From positions 1,216,864 to 1,280,863 of the forward strand of contig NZ_FXBM01000002.1 in assembly GCF_900177245.1 (NCBI RefSeq): DNA of 64,000 nucleotides. Direction: 5' to 3'. This document shows positions 8,515 through 16,611 of this stretch, piece by piece. Position 1 is the first letter of the stretch. Each line of letters opens with the position of its first letter. This DNA comes from Rathayibacter oskolensis. GTDB lineage: Bacteria; Actinomycetota; Actinomycetes; Actinomycetales; Microbacteriaceae. The notes under the pieces are model-generated. The model was not told the DNA's origin. It worked only from the letters and a program-made list of their open reading frames with translations, and searched no databases. Position numbers and translations under genes: made by a program.

Positions 8515-9525
8515 GTGCCGAGGGTCAGGGCCGCAGCCAAGGCCGTCGCAGCCGCGCGCACGCCGCGCCGCGCGGGCGCCCTCGACTCGGTCGCTCCCGT
8601 GGATCCGGTCGTCCCGCACACCCACCGCCGCCCCCTCGGCGAGACCGCCGAGGCCCTCTTCCCGCTCATCCTCGACGCCGCGGCGCTCGGTCGGCGCAGC
8701 GCCGACGGCCCCGACCTGCTCGAGCGCTACGCCGCCTGGGGCGGCAACGGCGTGGTCGTGACCGACACCGAGGGCTCGGCCCAGGGCGAGGAGGCGGTCG
8801 GCCGCTGGCTCACCGGCCACCGCGATCGCGACCGCTTCCTCCTGATCGGCCGCTTCGGCGCCTCGACCGGCTCCGCTCCCTCGCCCCGCGCGCTCGTAGC
8901 CCGCGTCGAGGAGTCGCTGCGGCGCCTCCGCACCGATCGTCTCGACGTGCTCGCCCTGCGTCCCGACGGCGCCGGTCGACTCGACGAGCTGCTCACCGCC
9001 GCCGAGGTGCTGCTCGCCCGCGGCGCGGCCCGCGCGGTCGTCGCCTCCGGTTTCAGCGCCGAGGAGCTCTTCGAGGCCCGGGTGCTCGCGGCTCACGGAC
9101 TGCCGCGGTTCGCCGCGGTCGAAGTGCGCTACAACGTCCTCGAGAGCGCGGAGGCCGAGGGCGACGTCGGTCTGGTGGCTGCGGGGCAGGGCCTCTCCCT
9201 GCTCTCGACCCTCCCGCTCGCCCACGGGTTCCTGCGCGGTGCGGCGCGGACGCGGAGGGAGGTCGGCCGGCTCCCCGACGGCGCCCTCGCGCTCGCGCAC
9301 CTCGGCCGCCGCGGCCGGCGCGTGCTCGCCGCGCTCGACGCGATCGGGTCGGAGCTGTCGGCGGCTCCCGCCGCTGTCGCCCTCGCCTGGCTCCTCGCGC
9401 GCCCGGGCCTCGCCGCCGCGACCGTCGATCCGAGCAGCACCGCCGATGTCGACGAGCTGGTCCGCGCCGTCTCGCTCGACCTCGAGGACGGCCATCTCGC
9501 CGCCCTCGACCGCGCGCGCCGCTGA
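8515..9525 (+). CDS. Degenerate aldo/keto reductase-like protein
   Basis: A 336-residue protein that aligns with the AKR-like gene at 5639-6598 through its central part (GVVVTDTEGSAQGEEAVGRW against LISTADHYATGRSEYMIGRW; then LLIGRFG, VEVRYNVLE and ALAWLLARPGLAAATV). All four catalytic positions differ: the DTA and Tyr positions are VTD and Gly, Lys is Arg (IGRFG), and His is Arg (LALRPDG). It therefore looks like a non-catalytic barrel. The GTG start has GGGAGAG eight bases upstream, and a TACTCT -10 candidate lies at 8465-8470. The N-terminus is basic and Ala-rich. It may bind a nucleotide or act as a partner; no function is assigned. Confidence 0.75.
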   Translation: MPRVRAAAKAVAAARTPRRAGALDSVAPVDPVVPHTHRRPLGETAEALFPLILDAAALGRRSADGPDLLERYAAWGGNGVVVTDTEGSAQGEEAVGRWLTGHRDRDRFLLIGRFGASTGSAPSPRALVARVEESLRRLRTDRLDVLALRPDGAGRLDELLTAAEVLLARGAARAVVASGFSAEELFEARVLAAHGLPRFAAVEVRYNVLESAEAEGDVGLVAAGQGLSLLSTLPLAHGFLRGAARTRREVGRLPDGALALAHLGRRGRRVLAALDAIGSELSAAPAAVALAWLLARPGLAAATVDPSSTADVDELVRAVSLDLEDGHLAALDRARR

Positions 9526-9599
9526 CGTCGCGGCCCGGGCAGCGGCTCCCGGCCGCCGACCCCGACGCGCCACGTCGGAGGCGCACGCGCCGGGTGACC

Positions 9600-9605
9600 T
9601 ACAGT
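9600..9605 (+). promoter_or_regulatory. -10 element, probable leaderless promoter of the M16 peptidase gene
   Basis: TACAGT followed by 7 nt and the ATG at 9613. No ribosome binding site is seen, which fits a transcript starting at or very near the start codon. Confidence 0.5.
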
Positions 9606-9612
9606 GGGACGG

Positions 9613-11010
9613 ATGAATAACGGCGTCGCACTCCCTCTCGAACAGCCGGAGACGACCATCCGGGCCGCAGGCGGCTCCCTGGTCCGCCGGTCGGTCCTCC
9701 CGAGCGGGGTCCGCATCCTGAGCGAGGCCGTCCCGGGGGCGCGCAGCGCGACGGTCGGCTTCTGGGTCGCCGCCGGCTCCCGCGACGAGCAGCCGTCGCG
9801 ACCCGCCGGCGCGCTCGGCGGCGCGGCACCGTCGAACTTCGGGTCCACGCACTTCCTCGAGCACCTGCTCTTCAAGGGCACGCGCACGCGCACCGCACTC
9901 GACATCGCCGTGGCGTTCGACTCCGTGGGCGGCGAGCACAACGCGCTCACCGCGAAGGAGTACACCTGCTACTACGCGAAGATCCAGGACCGCGACCTCC
10001 CCATGGCGGTGGAGGTGATCGCCGACATGGTCACGTCGAGTCTGCTCGACCCCGGCGAGTTCGAGACCGAGCGCGGCGTCATCCTCGAAGAGCTGGCGAT
10101 GGCCGACGACGATCCCGCCGATGTCGCGAGCGAGCGGCTCTTCGAGGCCGTCTTCGGCGAGCATCCCCTCGGGCGCCCCATCGGCGGCAGCGCTGCGACC
10201 ATCGGAGAGGCCACTCGCGACGCCGTGTGGGCCCACTACCGCGCCGCCTACCGCCCGAACGATCTCGTCGTCACCGTCGCGGGAGCCGTCGACCACGACG
10301 CCCTGGTCGCCCTGCTCTCGCGCGTGCTCGCCTCCGACGGCTGGGACCTCGCGACTCCCGCCGCCCCGGTCGCCCGCCGCGTCGGAGGCTCCGCCGAGTT
10401 CACCCGCGGCACCGCGCTGTCGCTCGTGCACCGGCCGACCGAGCAGGCGAACCTGCTCATCGGCTTCCCGGGACTCGCCGCGGCCGACGAGCGGCGGATG
10501 ACGATGGGGGTGCTGAACTCGATCCTCGGCGGCGGCATGTCGTCCCGCCTCTTCCAGGAGGTGCGCGAGAAGCGCGGGCTCGCCTACTCGGTCTACTCCT
10601 TCGCCCCCTCCTACTCCGACGCCGGGATCTTCGGCCTCTACGCCGCCTGCACCCCCGCCCGCGCGGGGACGGTCGCCGAGCTCCTCCTCTCGGAGTTCAC
10701 CCGTCTCGCCGAGCACGGCGTGACGGCCGACGAGCTCACCCGCGCGCAGGGGCAGCTCTCGGGTGCCGCGGCCCTGGCTCTCGAGGACTCCGACACGCGC
10801 ATGTCGCGCCTGGGCAGGTCCGAGCTCACGTTCGGCGAGTTCGTCGACCTCGACGAGAGCCTCCGTCGCCTGGCCCGGGTCGGTCCGGAGGATGTCCAGG
10901 CACTCGCGGCAGACTTGGCGAGGGGGCCGTCGTCGATCTCGGCCGTCGGCGCGGTCGACGACTCGACGTTCGACGGGATCGCCGACATCGAGATCGCTCC
11001 CGCGATCTGA
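9613..11010 (+). CDS. M16-family zinc metallopeptidase
   Basis: A 465-residue insulinase/processing-peptidase family protein (the PepR-type gene found after pnp in many actinobacteria). The inverted zinc motif HxxEH is present as HFLEHLLFKGT, and the downstream zinc Glu lies in ERGVILEE. The second half is the inactive M16C domain (LSLVHRPTEQANLLIGFPG; MSSRLFQEVREKRGLAYS). The ATG at 9613 is preferred over a GTG nine bases upstream because of the TACAGT spacing. A 15-residue insertion between SRDEQP and NFGSTHFLEH lengthens the loop before the zinc site. It probably cleaves short or unfolded peptides; the physiological substrate is unknown. Confidence 0.93.
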   Translation: MNNGVALPLEQPETTIRAAGGSLVRRSVLPSGVRILSEAVPGARSATVGFWVAAGSRDEQPSRPAGALGGAAPSNFGSTHFLEHLLFKGTRTRTALDIAVAFDSVGGEHNALTAKEYTCYYAKIQDRDLPMAVEVIADMVTSSLLDPGEFETERGVILEELAMADDDPADVASERLFEAVFGEHPLGRPIGGSAATIGEATRDAVWAHYRAAYRPNDLVVTVAGAVDHDALVALLSRVLASDGWDLATPAAPVARRVGGSAEFTRGTALSLVHRPTEQANLLIGFPGLAAADERRMTMGVLNSILGGGMSSRLFQEVREKRGLAYSVYSFAPSYSDAGIFGLYAACTPARAGTVAELLLSEFTRLAEHGVTADELTRAQGQLSGAAALALEDSDTRMSRLGRSELTFGEFVDLDESLRRLARVGPEDVQALAADLARGPSSISAVGAVDDSTFDGIADIEIAPAI

Positions 11011-11073
11011 CCGGATCGCCGAACGTCCGCTGACCGCGCACCGTCGCGCCGCACCGCATCAGGGAGGACCTCC

Positions 11074-11676
11074 GTGTCCCACTACATCTACCTCGTCCGC
11101 CACGGTGAGCAGCAGGACGCCGAGCACGGTCTGCCGGACGGCCCGCTCTCGGCCAGGGGCGAGCGCCAGGCCCGGCTCATCGCCGAGCGCCTCGGCGGCG
11201 TCCCGTTCACGGGCGCGTGGCACTCGCCGCTGCGCCGGGCGGAGGAGACGGCGGCCCGGTTCCGCGCCGTCCTGCCGGGCCTCGCCATCGAGCCCTCCTC
11301 GCTGCTCTTCGACTGCATCCCCTCCGGCCCCACGCCCGACATGCCGCGCTCGTTCGAGCCCTTCTTCGGCAGCGTCACCCCCGCCGAGATCGAGGCCGGG
11401 CACGCTCAGATGCAGGACGCGGTGGCCGAGTTCCTCGCTCCCTCCCGCGAGGACCGCCACGACCTGCTGATCACCCACAACTTCGTCATCGGCTGGTTCG
11501 TCCGTCACGTCTTCGATGCCCCCGACTGGCGCTGGCTCGGTCTCAACCAGGCGAACTGCGGCCTCACGATCATCCGGGTCCGCTCCCGCAAGCCTCCCGT
11601 GCTCGTGGTGCACAACGATCTCGCCCACCTGCCGGTCGAGCTGCGCACGGGCCTTCCGGAGGCTCAGCCCTACTGA
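11074..11676 (+). CDS. Histidine phosphatase family protein
   Basis: A 200-residue phosphoglycerate-mutase-like phosphatase. The phospho-acceptor motif is YLVRHGEQQ near the N-terminus; the second conserved His is in LLITHNFVIGWF, and an Arg in SPLRRAEETA completes the pocket. The GTG start has AGGGAGG ten bases upstream. The substrate is not predictable for this superfamily. Its stop codon is the first base triplet of a 15-bp repeat array that runs toward the next gene. Confidence 0.9.
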   Translation: MSHYIYLVRHGEQQDAEHGLPDGPLSARGERQARLIAERLGGVPFTGAWHSPLRRAEETAARFRAVLPGLAIEPSSLLFDCIPSGPTPDMPRSFEPFFGSVTPAEIEAGHAQMQDAVAEFLAPSREDRHDLLITHNFVIGWFVRHVFDAPDWRWLGLNQANCGLTIIRVRSRKPPVLVVHNDLAHLPVELRTGLPEAQPY

Positions 11677-11763
11677 GCCGGCCGCCCCTGAGCACGCCGC
11701 CCCTGAGCACGCCGCCCTTGAGCCGGCCGCCCGTGAGCCCGCCGCCCCTGAGCCCGCCGTGGC
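11674..11763 (+). repeat. 15-bp tandem repeat array beginning with a stop codon
   Basis: Six consecutive 15-bp units with the consensus TGAGCCCGCCGCCCC (11674, 11689, 11704, 11719, 11734, 11749; the last is diverged). The first TGA is the stop codon of the phosphatase gene, so each unit carries a stop codon in that frame. The array fills most of the gap to the next gene. Confidence 0.85.
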
Positions 11764-11771
11764 CGAGCCGC

Positions 11772-11777
11772 TACCGT
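11772..11777 (+). promoter_or_regulatory. -10 element, probable leaderless promoter
   Basis: TACCGT followed by exactly 6 nt and the GTG at 11784. No ribosome binding site. Confidence 0.5.
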
Positions 11778-11783
11778 GGCCGG

Positions 11784-12272
11784 GTGACGTCGACCCTCCT
11801 CCGCCCCGGAACGCGCGACGACCACGACGACTGCGTGCGGCTCTGGCTCGCGGCACTCGAGGCCCGCGACGGTCGCGCACCCGTGCCGGGGACCGACGAC
11901 CGCGCCCGCGCCAAGCTCGCAGCCCCGGCGGTCTGCTTCGTCGTCGCCGAGCGCGGCGGCCCGATCGACGGCTTCGTCCTGGTGTCGACGCCGGGGAGCG
12001 GCTTCGCCGACGATCCGCCGGGCGCCGCCTACCTCTCGCTGCTGGCCGTGCACCCCTCGGCCCAGGGGAGGGGGCTCGCGCGGCGGCTGCTCGCGGCGGC
12101 CGAGCGCGACGCGGCGGCCGTCGCCGACGAGGCCGTGCTGCACGTCCTCGTGGGCAATCGGGCGGCCCGCTCCCTCTACCGCGCGGCGGGCTGGAGGGAG
12201 GAGGGTGCGGAGTTCCCGCACCCGCTGTCCGCGGCTCCCGTGATCACGCTCCGGCGACTGCTCGGCGACTGA
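11784..12272 (+). CDS. GNAT-family N-acetyltransferase
   Basis: A 162-residue acetyltransferase. The acetyl-CoA loop is seen as VHPSAQGRGLARRLLAAAE (Q/RxxGxG/A pattern), followed by LHVLVGNRAARSLYRAAGW, the usual fourth and fifth motifs. The frame is open well upstream across the repeat array, but the GTG at 11784 gives the normal GNAT N-terminus (VTSTLLRPGTRDDHDD) and the promoter spacing. The acceptor substrate is unknown. Confidence 0.87.
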   Translation: MTSTLLRPGTRDDHDDCVRLWLAALEARDGRAPVPGTDDRARAKLAAPAVCFVVAERGGPIDGFVLVSTPGSGFADDPPGAAYLSLLAVHPSAQGRGLARRLLAAAERDAAAVADEAVLHVLVGNRAARSLYRAAGWREEGAEFPHPLSAAPVITLRRLLGD

Positions 12273-12276
12273 TCGT

Positions 12277-12282
12277 TAGGCT
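12277..12282 (+). promoter_or_regulatory. -10 element, probable leaderless promoter of dapB
   Basis: TAGGCT, then 6 nt to GTG at 12289. The adjacent ATG at 12292 would leave 9 nt, so the GTG is the better start. Confidence 0.5.
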
Positions 12283-12288
12283 GGTGCG

Positions 12289-13122
12289 GTGATGACCTCC
12301 GTCGCCGTCGTCGGTGCGTCCGGCAGACTCGGCTCCCTGACCTGCTCGCTCATCGAGGCCTCAGACGACTTCACCCTCGTCGCGCGTCTGGGATCCCGGA
12401 GCGACCCGCGCGAGATGCTCGCAGCCGACGTCGTCGTCGACATGACCGTCCCCGCCGTCAGCCAGGCGATCGTCGACCTCGCGGTGTCGAACGGCAGGAA
12501 GGTGCTCGTCGGCACCTCCGGCTGGACCGGCGACCGGATCGCGGCGCTCCGCCGCACGGTCGACGCGCATCCCGGGGCGGGCGTCGTCATCATCCCCAAC
12601 TTCTCGCTCGGCTCCGTCGTCGCCACCGCGCTCGCCACGGTCGCCGCGCAGTTCTTCGACGCCGCCGAGATCATCGAGACGCACGGGGCGCGCAAGGTCG
12701 ACTCCCCGTCGGGCACCGCGGTGCGGACGGCCGAGCTCCTCCTGCGGGCTCGGGCCGAACGGGGCCCGGTGGAGGCGCCGCACACCGACCAGCGCGCCAG
12801 AGGGCAGCAGGTGGCGAGCATCCCGGTGCACAGCCTCCGGCTCCCGGGAGTGGAGGCGCGCCAGGAGGTGATCTTCGGCGGCACGGGCGAGACGGTCACC
12901 ATCCGGCACGACACCTCCTCGCAGGCCTCCTACGAGGCGGGGATCCTCCGCTCGCTCGAGGCGGTCGCGACCACCACGGGAGTCGTCGTGGGTCTGGACG
13001 CGCTGCTCGATCTCCGCGCGGCGTTCGATGCGGCGCCGCTCGCCGAGCGGGCCTCCGACGAGCCGCCCGTGATCGACGACGTCCCCTCCGGTCAGGCGGC
13101 CTCCGCGACGAGCACCCGGTGA
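12289..13122 (+). CDS. dapB: 4-hydroxy-tetrahydrodipicolinate reductase
   Basis: A 277-residue reductase of the diaminopimelate/lysine pathway, using NAD(P)H on the DapA product. The nucleotide-binding motif is VVGASGRLGS; the catalytic region reads EIIETHGARKVDSPSGTA and keeps the essential His and Lys four residues apart. VGTSGW and the NFSLGSV segment are typical. The C-terminal about 25 residues (acidic, DEPPVIDDVPSGQA) extend past the family end. It overlaps the next gene by 4 bp (GTGA). dapA lies 3.6 kb downstream and dapF 17 kb downstream. Confidence 0.95.
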   Translation: MMTSVAVVGASGRLGSLTCSLIEASDDFTLVARLGSRSDPREMLAADVVVDMTVPAVSQAIVDLAVSNGRKVLVGTSGWTGDRIAALRRTVDAHPGAGVVIIPNFSLGSVVATALATVAAQFFDAAEIIETHGARKVDSPSGTAVRTAELLLRARAERGPVEAPHTDQRARGQQVASIPVHSLRLPGVEARQEVIFGGTGETVTIRHDTSSQASYEAGILRSLEAVATTTGVVVGLDALLDLRAAFDAAPLAERASDEPPVIDDVPSGQAASATSTR

Positions 13123-13565
13123 GGACCCGCCTGGGCGTCGGCCTGATGGCGGTCCTGCTCGCCCTGTACCTCTTCGTGTGCCTGCAGTACTCCTACGTCG
13201 CCTTCGCGGCCGGCACGCTGCCGGGCGTCGTCATGGGCGTCGGACTCCTGATCCTCGGCGGGATCGGGGTCTGGGGTCTCGTGCGCGAACTGCTCTTCGG
13301 CGTCCGCGCCGAGCGCCTCGCCCGCAGGCTGGAGGAGGAGGACGCCCTCCCGCAGGAGGTGGTCGTCTCCCGGGCCAGCGGGCGCCCGCTCCGCGAGGAG
13401 GCCGACGCCCTCTTCCCGCGCTACGCGGAGGAGGTCGACGCGCACCCGGAGAGCTGGCGCGCCTGGTACCGCCTCGGCCTCGTCTACGACGCCGGCGGCG
13501 ACCGCAAGCGCGCGAGGGGCGCGATCCGCCGCTCGATCAGCCTGGAGCGCGACGCGCCCGCCTGA
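13119..13565 (+). CDS. Membrane protein with C-terminal TPR-like segment
   Basis: A 148-residue protein with two N-terminal hydrophobic helices (about residues 5-28 and 32-58) and a soluble part ending in ESWRAWYRLGLVYDAGGD followed by KRARGAIRRSI, which reads as one tetratricopeptide-like helix pair. The start codon overlaps the dapB stop by 4 bp, so the two are translationally coupled. No enzymatic motif. Function unknown. Confidence 0.8.
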   Translation: MRTRLGVGLMAVLLALYLFVCLQYSYVAFAAGTLPGVVMGVGLLILGGIGVWGLVRELLFGVRAERLARRLEEEDALPQEVVVSRASGRPLREEADALFPRYAEEVDAHPESWRAWYRLGLVYDAGGDRKRARGAIRRSISLERDAPA

Positions 13566-13569
13566 TCGC

Positions 13570-14625
13570 TCAGCCCAGGACCCAGGCGAGCGCCTCCGCC
13601 ACCGTCCGGTGCCGGAACTCGAAGCCGTCGTCGAGGAGTCGCTGCGGCACGAGCTGCTGGCTCGAGAGCAGGAGCTCGTGACCGGCGTCCCGCAGGGCGA
13701 GCTCGATGATCTTCTCGGGAACCGCGAGCTTGAAGGGCCGGTGCAGCTGCTCCGCGAGCGTGCTCATCACGTCGTTCGCGGTCGCGGCGGCCGGACCCGC
13801 GAGGTTGACCGGGCCCGAGAGCGAGGAGGTCAGCAGGTGCCGGATCGCCGCCGCCTCGTCGTACAGGCTGATCCACGGCCAGACCTGCCGGCCGCCGCCG
13901 AGGGGGCCGCTGAGACCGAAGCGGGTCAGCGGCAGGAGCGGCTTGAGCGCGCCTCCCTTGCCCAGGACGAGACCGGTGCGGAACGTCACCACCCGCGTGC
14001 TCTCGGGTGCGAGGTGCGCGGCGCGCTCCCACTGCTCGACGACGTCGGCGAGGAAGCCCTCGCCGCGCGGGGAGTCCTCGGTCAGCTCCTCGCCCGGGCG
14101 GTCGCCGTAGTAGCCGACCGCTGACGCGTTGAGGAGGATCGTCGGGGGCGAGGACGCCATCCGCATCGCGTCGGTGATGGTCTGCGTCGCCTGCACCCGC
14201 GAGTCGAGGATCTCGCGCCTGTAGGAGGAGGTCCACGGCAGCCGGCTGATCGACGCACCCGAGAGGTTGATGACGGCGTCGACGCGGTCGAGGACGCTGA
14301 AGTCGAGCATGTGCGACGCCGGTGCCCAGTGGAACTCGTCCGGGCTGGCGGGCGCGTGGCGCACCAGGCGGAAGATCTCGTGCCCGTCCGCGCGCAGCTG
14401 GCGGGTGAGCTCGGAGCCGATCATCCCGCTCGCGCCCGAGATCAGCACCTTGAGGCGGGGAGGAGGGGTCGGGGTCTCGCGCTGCTTCTCCTGCGCGTGG
14501 GCGCCGGACGACGAGTCGGGCAGCGCGGAGGGACGAGGCTCCTGCGGGCGCGAGGACCGGCGGGTGGGGCCGGCCGTCGCGTCGGTTCCGTCCTGGTCGG
14601 AGTGCCGTGCGGATGAGTCGCTCAT
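13570..14625 (-). CDS. TIGR01777-type NAD-dependent epimerase
   Basis: A 351-residue short-chain dehydrogenase/epimerase of the YfcH/SULA-like group. The Rossmann motif is LISGASGMIGSELTRQL; VINLSGASI, SASAVGYYGDRPGEEL (read here as NASAVGYYGDRPG) and the C-terminal DUF1731 region ending in AEALAWVLG follow. A Ser/Pro/Arg-rich tail of about 55 residues precedes the Rossmann fold. The start at 14625 is supported by GGGAGG, so this tail appears to be translated. It converges on the membrane gene upstream with a 4-bp gap. Substrate unknown. Confidence 0.9.
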   Translation of the reverse strand: MSDSSARHSDQDGTDATAGPTRRSSRPQEPRPSALPDSSSGAHAQEKQRETPTPPPRLKVLISGASGMIGSELTRQLRADGHEIFRLVRHAPASPDEFHWAPASHMLDFSVLDRVDAVINLSGASISRLPWTSSYRREILDSRVQATQTITDAMRMASSPPTILLNASAVGYYGDRPGEELTEDSPRGEGFLADVVEQWERAAHLAPESTRVVTFRTGLVLGKGGALKPLLPLTRFGLSGPLGGGRQVWPWISLYDEAAAIRHLLTSSLSGPVNLAGPAAATANDVMSTLAEQLHRPFKLAVPEKIIELALRDAGHELLLSSQQLVPQRLLDDGFEFRHRTVAEALAWVLG

Positions 14626-14681
14626 GGTGCCTCCCGGGGCCCGTCGCGGTCGGCCCGCGAGGCGCCTCCCAGCCTAGGGCG

Positions 14682-15185
14682 TCACGCCCGGGAGCCCGCC
14701 GAGCGCCCGAGCACACCGGCGCGGACCAGCAGCAGGTAGAGCTGGCAGCCGAGGCAGAGTCCGAAGGCGGCGTTGAGGAAGGCGGCCAGGAAGGCGACGG
14801 CGGCCGCGACGGGAACGGCGCCCGGGACGCCCGCCAGGTGCAGCACGGCTCCGACCGCGGTGACGACCAGTCCGACGACCTGGGCGAAGCGCGGAGGGCG
14901 GGCGTCCTCCCACTCCGAGGGCGGTGCGAGCCGGGGTGCGACCAGTCGGCGGTAGAGCGTCGCCCACGGGCCGGAGCCGATCCCGCGCGCCGCCGACCAT
15001 GCGAACAGCGCGACGATCACGAGGAGGAGGAGGAAGCCGGGCCGGGTGGCGCGCTCCGCGAGATCTCCTCCGACGGGCGCCGCGAGCCCGAGCCCGACGG
15101 TCGCGAGCAGGAGGAGCGCGGTGATCGACGCGGCGAAGCGCGGCCCGCGCGGGTCGATGCGTCCGGGTGGGCGAGTGCCGGTCAT
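14682..15185 (-). CDS. DUF4395 integral membrane protein
   Basis: A 167-residue membrane protein with four hydrophobic stretches and the conserved last-helix sequence NAAFGLCLGCQLYLLL, including the Cys pair (CLGC) typical of DUF4395. The ATG overlaps the stop of the thioredoxin-like gene by 4 bp. The family is often found next to thioredoxins and sulfurtransferases, so a role in membrane thiol redox or sulfur transport is plausible. Not proven by sequence. Confidence 0.85.
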   Translation of the reverse strand: MTGTRPPGRIDPRGPRFAASITALLLLATVGLGLAAPVGGDLAERATRPGFLLLLVIVALFAWSAARGIGSGPWATLYRRLVAPRLAPPSEWEDARPPRFAQVVGLVVTAVGAVLHLAGVPGAVPVAAAVAFLAAFLNAAFGLCLGCQLYLLLVRAGVLGRSAGSRA

Positions 15186-15619
15186 GGCGTCTCCAGGAGT
15201 CGGTCGAGCTCCTCGACGACGACGGAGCGTGCCGGAGCGCCGCCGATGCGGCTGCGCGCGACACCGTCGGCGTCGAGGACGAGGAGGGTGGGGGTCTGCA
15301 CGATCCGGAACCGGTCGGCGAGGTCGGCGCGGCGGGTGAGGTCGACGTCGAGGTGCACGACTCCCTCTCGAGCGCCGGCGACGTCGGCGAGCATCCGGTG
15401 CACGGCGGGGCAGCGGGTGCAGAACTCGGTCGAGAACTGCACGACGGTGGCCACTCCTCCGAGCTCGGCTCCATCGACCAGCCCGGCGGGATCGATCCGC
15501 TCCGGTGCCGGCGTGGCGAGAGTGCGGACGCGCCCCGAGGAGCGGCGGTGGGCGACGCCGAGTGCTGTCCCGAGGGCGACGAGACCGACGAGGACGGCCG
15601 CGATGACGAGAGGATCCAC
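15182..15619 (-). CDS. Membrane-anchored thioredoxin-like protein
   Basis: A 145-residue protein with one N-terminal hydrophobic helix (about residues 3-22) and a thioredoxin domain. The redox motif reads FSTEFCTRCPAVHRML, a CxxC centre, and the cis-Pro is in RIVQTPTLLVLD. The GTG start follows a minus-strand TACCGT by 6 nt. It forms a two-gene operon with the DUF4395 protein and is divergent from thyX. It probably exchanges electrons with the membrane partner or with envelope thiols. Confidence 0.88.
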   Translation of the reverse strand: MDPLVIAAVLVGLVALGTALGVAHRRSSGRVRTLATPAPERIDPAGLVDGAELGGVATVVQFSTEFCTRCPAVHRMLADVAGAREGVVHLDVDLTRRADLADRFRIVQTPTLLVLDADGVARSRIGGAPARSVVVEELDRLLETP

Positions 15620-15625
15620 GACTCG

Positions 15626-15631
15626 ACGGTA
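15626..15631 (-). promoter_or_regulatory. -10 element, probable leaderless promoter of the thioredoxin-like gene
   Basis: TACCGT on the minus strand, 6 nt before the GTG at 15619. It is the mirror partner of the thyX promoter in the same intergenic space. Confidence 0.5.
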
Positions 15632-15698
15632 GGCGGCGCGTGCCCCGGGCGTCCGTTCGTGACGTCCCGAGTCGGCGGCGCGGCTCCGGGACGTGCTC

Positions 15699-15704
15699 TA
15701 GGGT
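15699..15704 (+). promoter_or_regulatory. -10 element, probable leaderless promoter of thyX
   Basis: TAGGGT followed by 7 nt and the GTG at 15712. Confidence 0.5.
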
Positions 15705-15711
15705 CGAAGCC

Positions 15712-16473
15712 GTGACCGAGCAGAGCGCCCCCGACGGCACCATCACCTTCCGCTCCGACGTCGTCGTCGAGCTCGTCAGGGCCAGCGCCCACGACTCCGA
15801 CGTCCTCTTCGCCGCCCGCGTCTCGACGCAGGGCGAGCAGACCCTCGCTGCGGCGCTGGACGGCGAGGAGGCCGAGGTCGAGCTGCAGCGCAAGCGCGAT
15901 CGCGGGCTCATCAACTACCTGATGCGCGACCGGCACGGCTCGCCCTTCGAGCACAACTCGATGACCTTCTACGTGCAGGCGCCGATCTTCGTGTTCCGCG
16001 AGTTCATGCGGCACCGCATCGCCTCCTACAACGAGGAGTCGGGCCGCTACCGCGAGCTGCGTCCGGTCTTCTACGTGCCCGGCCCCGAGCGCAACCTCGT
16101 GCAGATCGGCAAGCCCGGCGCCTACGACTTCGTCCCCGGCACCCCGGAGCAGACCGAGCTCGTCGCCGCAGAGACCCGTCGGGCGAGCACGCAGGCGTTC
16201 GAGGCCTACCAGCGGATGCTCGCCGAGGGTGTCGCCCGCGAGGTCGCGCGCATCGTCCTCCCCCTCAACATCTACTCGTCGATGTACGTCACGCTGAACG
16301 CCCGCTCGCTGATGAACTTCCTCTCGCTGCGCACCAAGCGGGAGGACTCGACGTTCCCCTCCTTCCCTCAGCGCGAGATCGAGATGGCCGCCGAGCAGAT
16401 GGAGCGCCACTTCGAGGAGCTGATGCCGCTGACGGCCGCGGCCTTCACCGCGAACGGGCGCGTCGCCCCGTAG
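15712..16473 (+). CDS. thyX: Flavin-dependent thymidylate synthase
   Basis: A 253-residue FAD-dependent enzyme that methylates dUMP to dTMP with methylenetetrahydrofolate and NADPH. The ThyX signature RHRIASYNEESGRY is intact, as are SPFEHNSMTFYV and the NARSLMNFLSLR active-site helix with its catalytic Ser/Arg. The GTG start gives the usual N-terminus. Between dapB and dapA it sits in its standard actinobacterial position. No thyA is present in this window. Confidence 0.96.
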   Translation: MTEQSAPDGTITFRSDVVVELVRASAHDSDVLFAARVSTQGEQTLAAALDGEEAEVELQRKRDRGLINYLMRDRHGSPFEHNSMTFYVQAPIFVFREFMRHRIASYNEESGRYRELRPVFYVPGPERNLVQIGKPGAYDFVPGTPEQTELVAAETRRASTQAFEAYQRMLAEGVAREVARIVLPLNIYSSMYVTLNARSLMNFLSLRTKREDSTFPSFPQREIEMAAEQMERHFEELMPLTAAAFTANGRVAP

Positions 16474-16521
16474 GGCCGCCGTTGCCTGCCGCGTCCGTCC
16501 GCGGGCGCTCAGCGGGTGCGC

Positions 16522-16597
16522 TTGCAGGTGCCGGAGCGCTTTCCAGGTGCCTGTGCGGTTCGAAGGTGCCGGTGCGGTTCGCAGGTGTCTGTGCGGT
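16522..16597 (+). repeat. 19-bp tandem repeats, direct half of an inverted array
   Basis: Four 19-bp units (16522, 16541, 16560, 16579) close to TCGCAGGTGCCTGTGCGGT. They are followed, after about 14 bp, by three units in the opposite orientation. Confidence 0.88.
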
Positions 16598-16611
16598 TCG
16601 CAGGCACCCAC

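Noticed and set aside
8422-10716. Minus-strand open frame of 764 codons opposite AKR-like and M16 genes
   Set aside because: Antisense to two supported genes; no recognisable domains.
11217-11783. N-terminal extension of the GNAT gene through the 15-bp array (PPLSTPPLSRPP)
   Set aside because: It overlaps the phosphatase gene in another frame, and the promoter hexamer lies just before GTG 11784.
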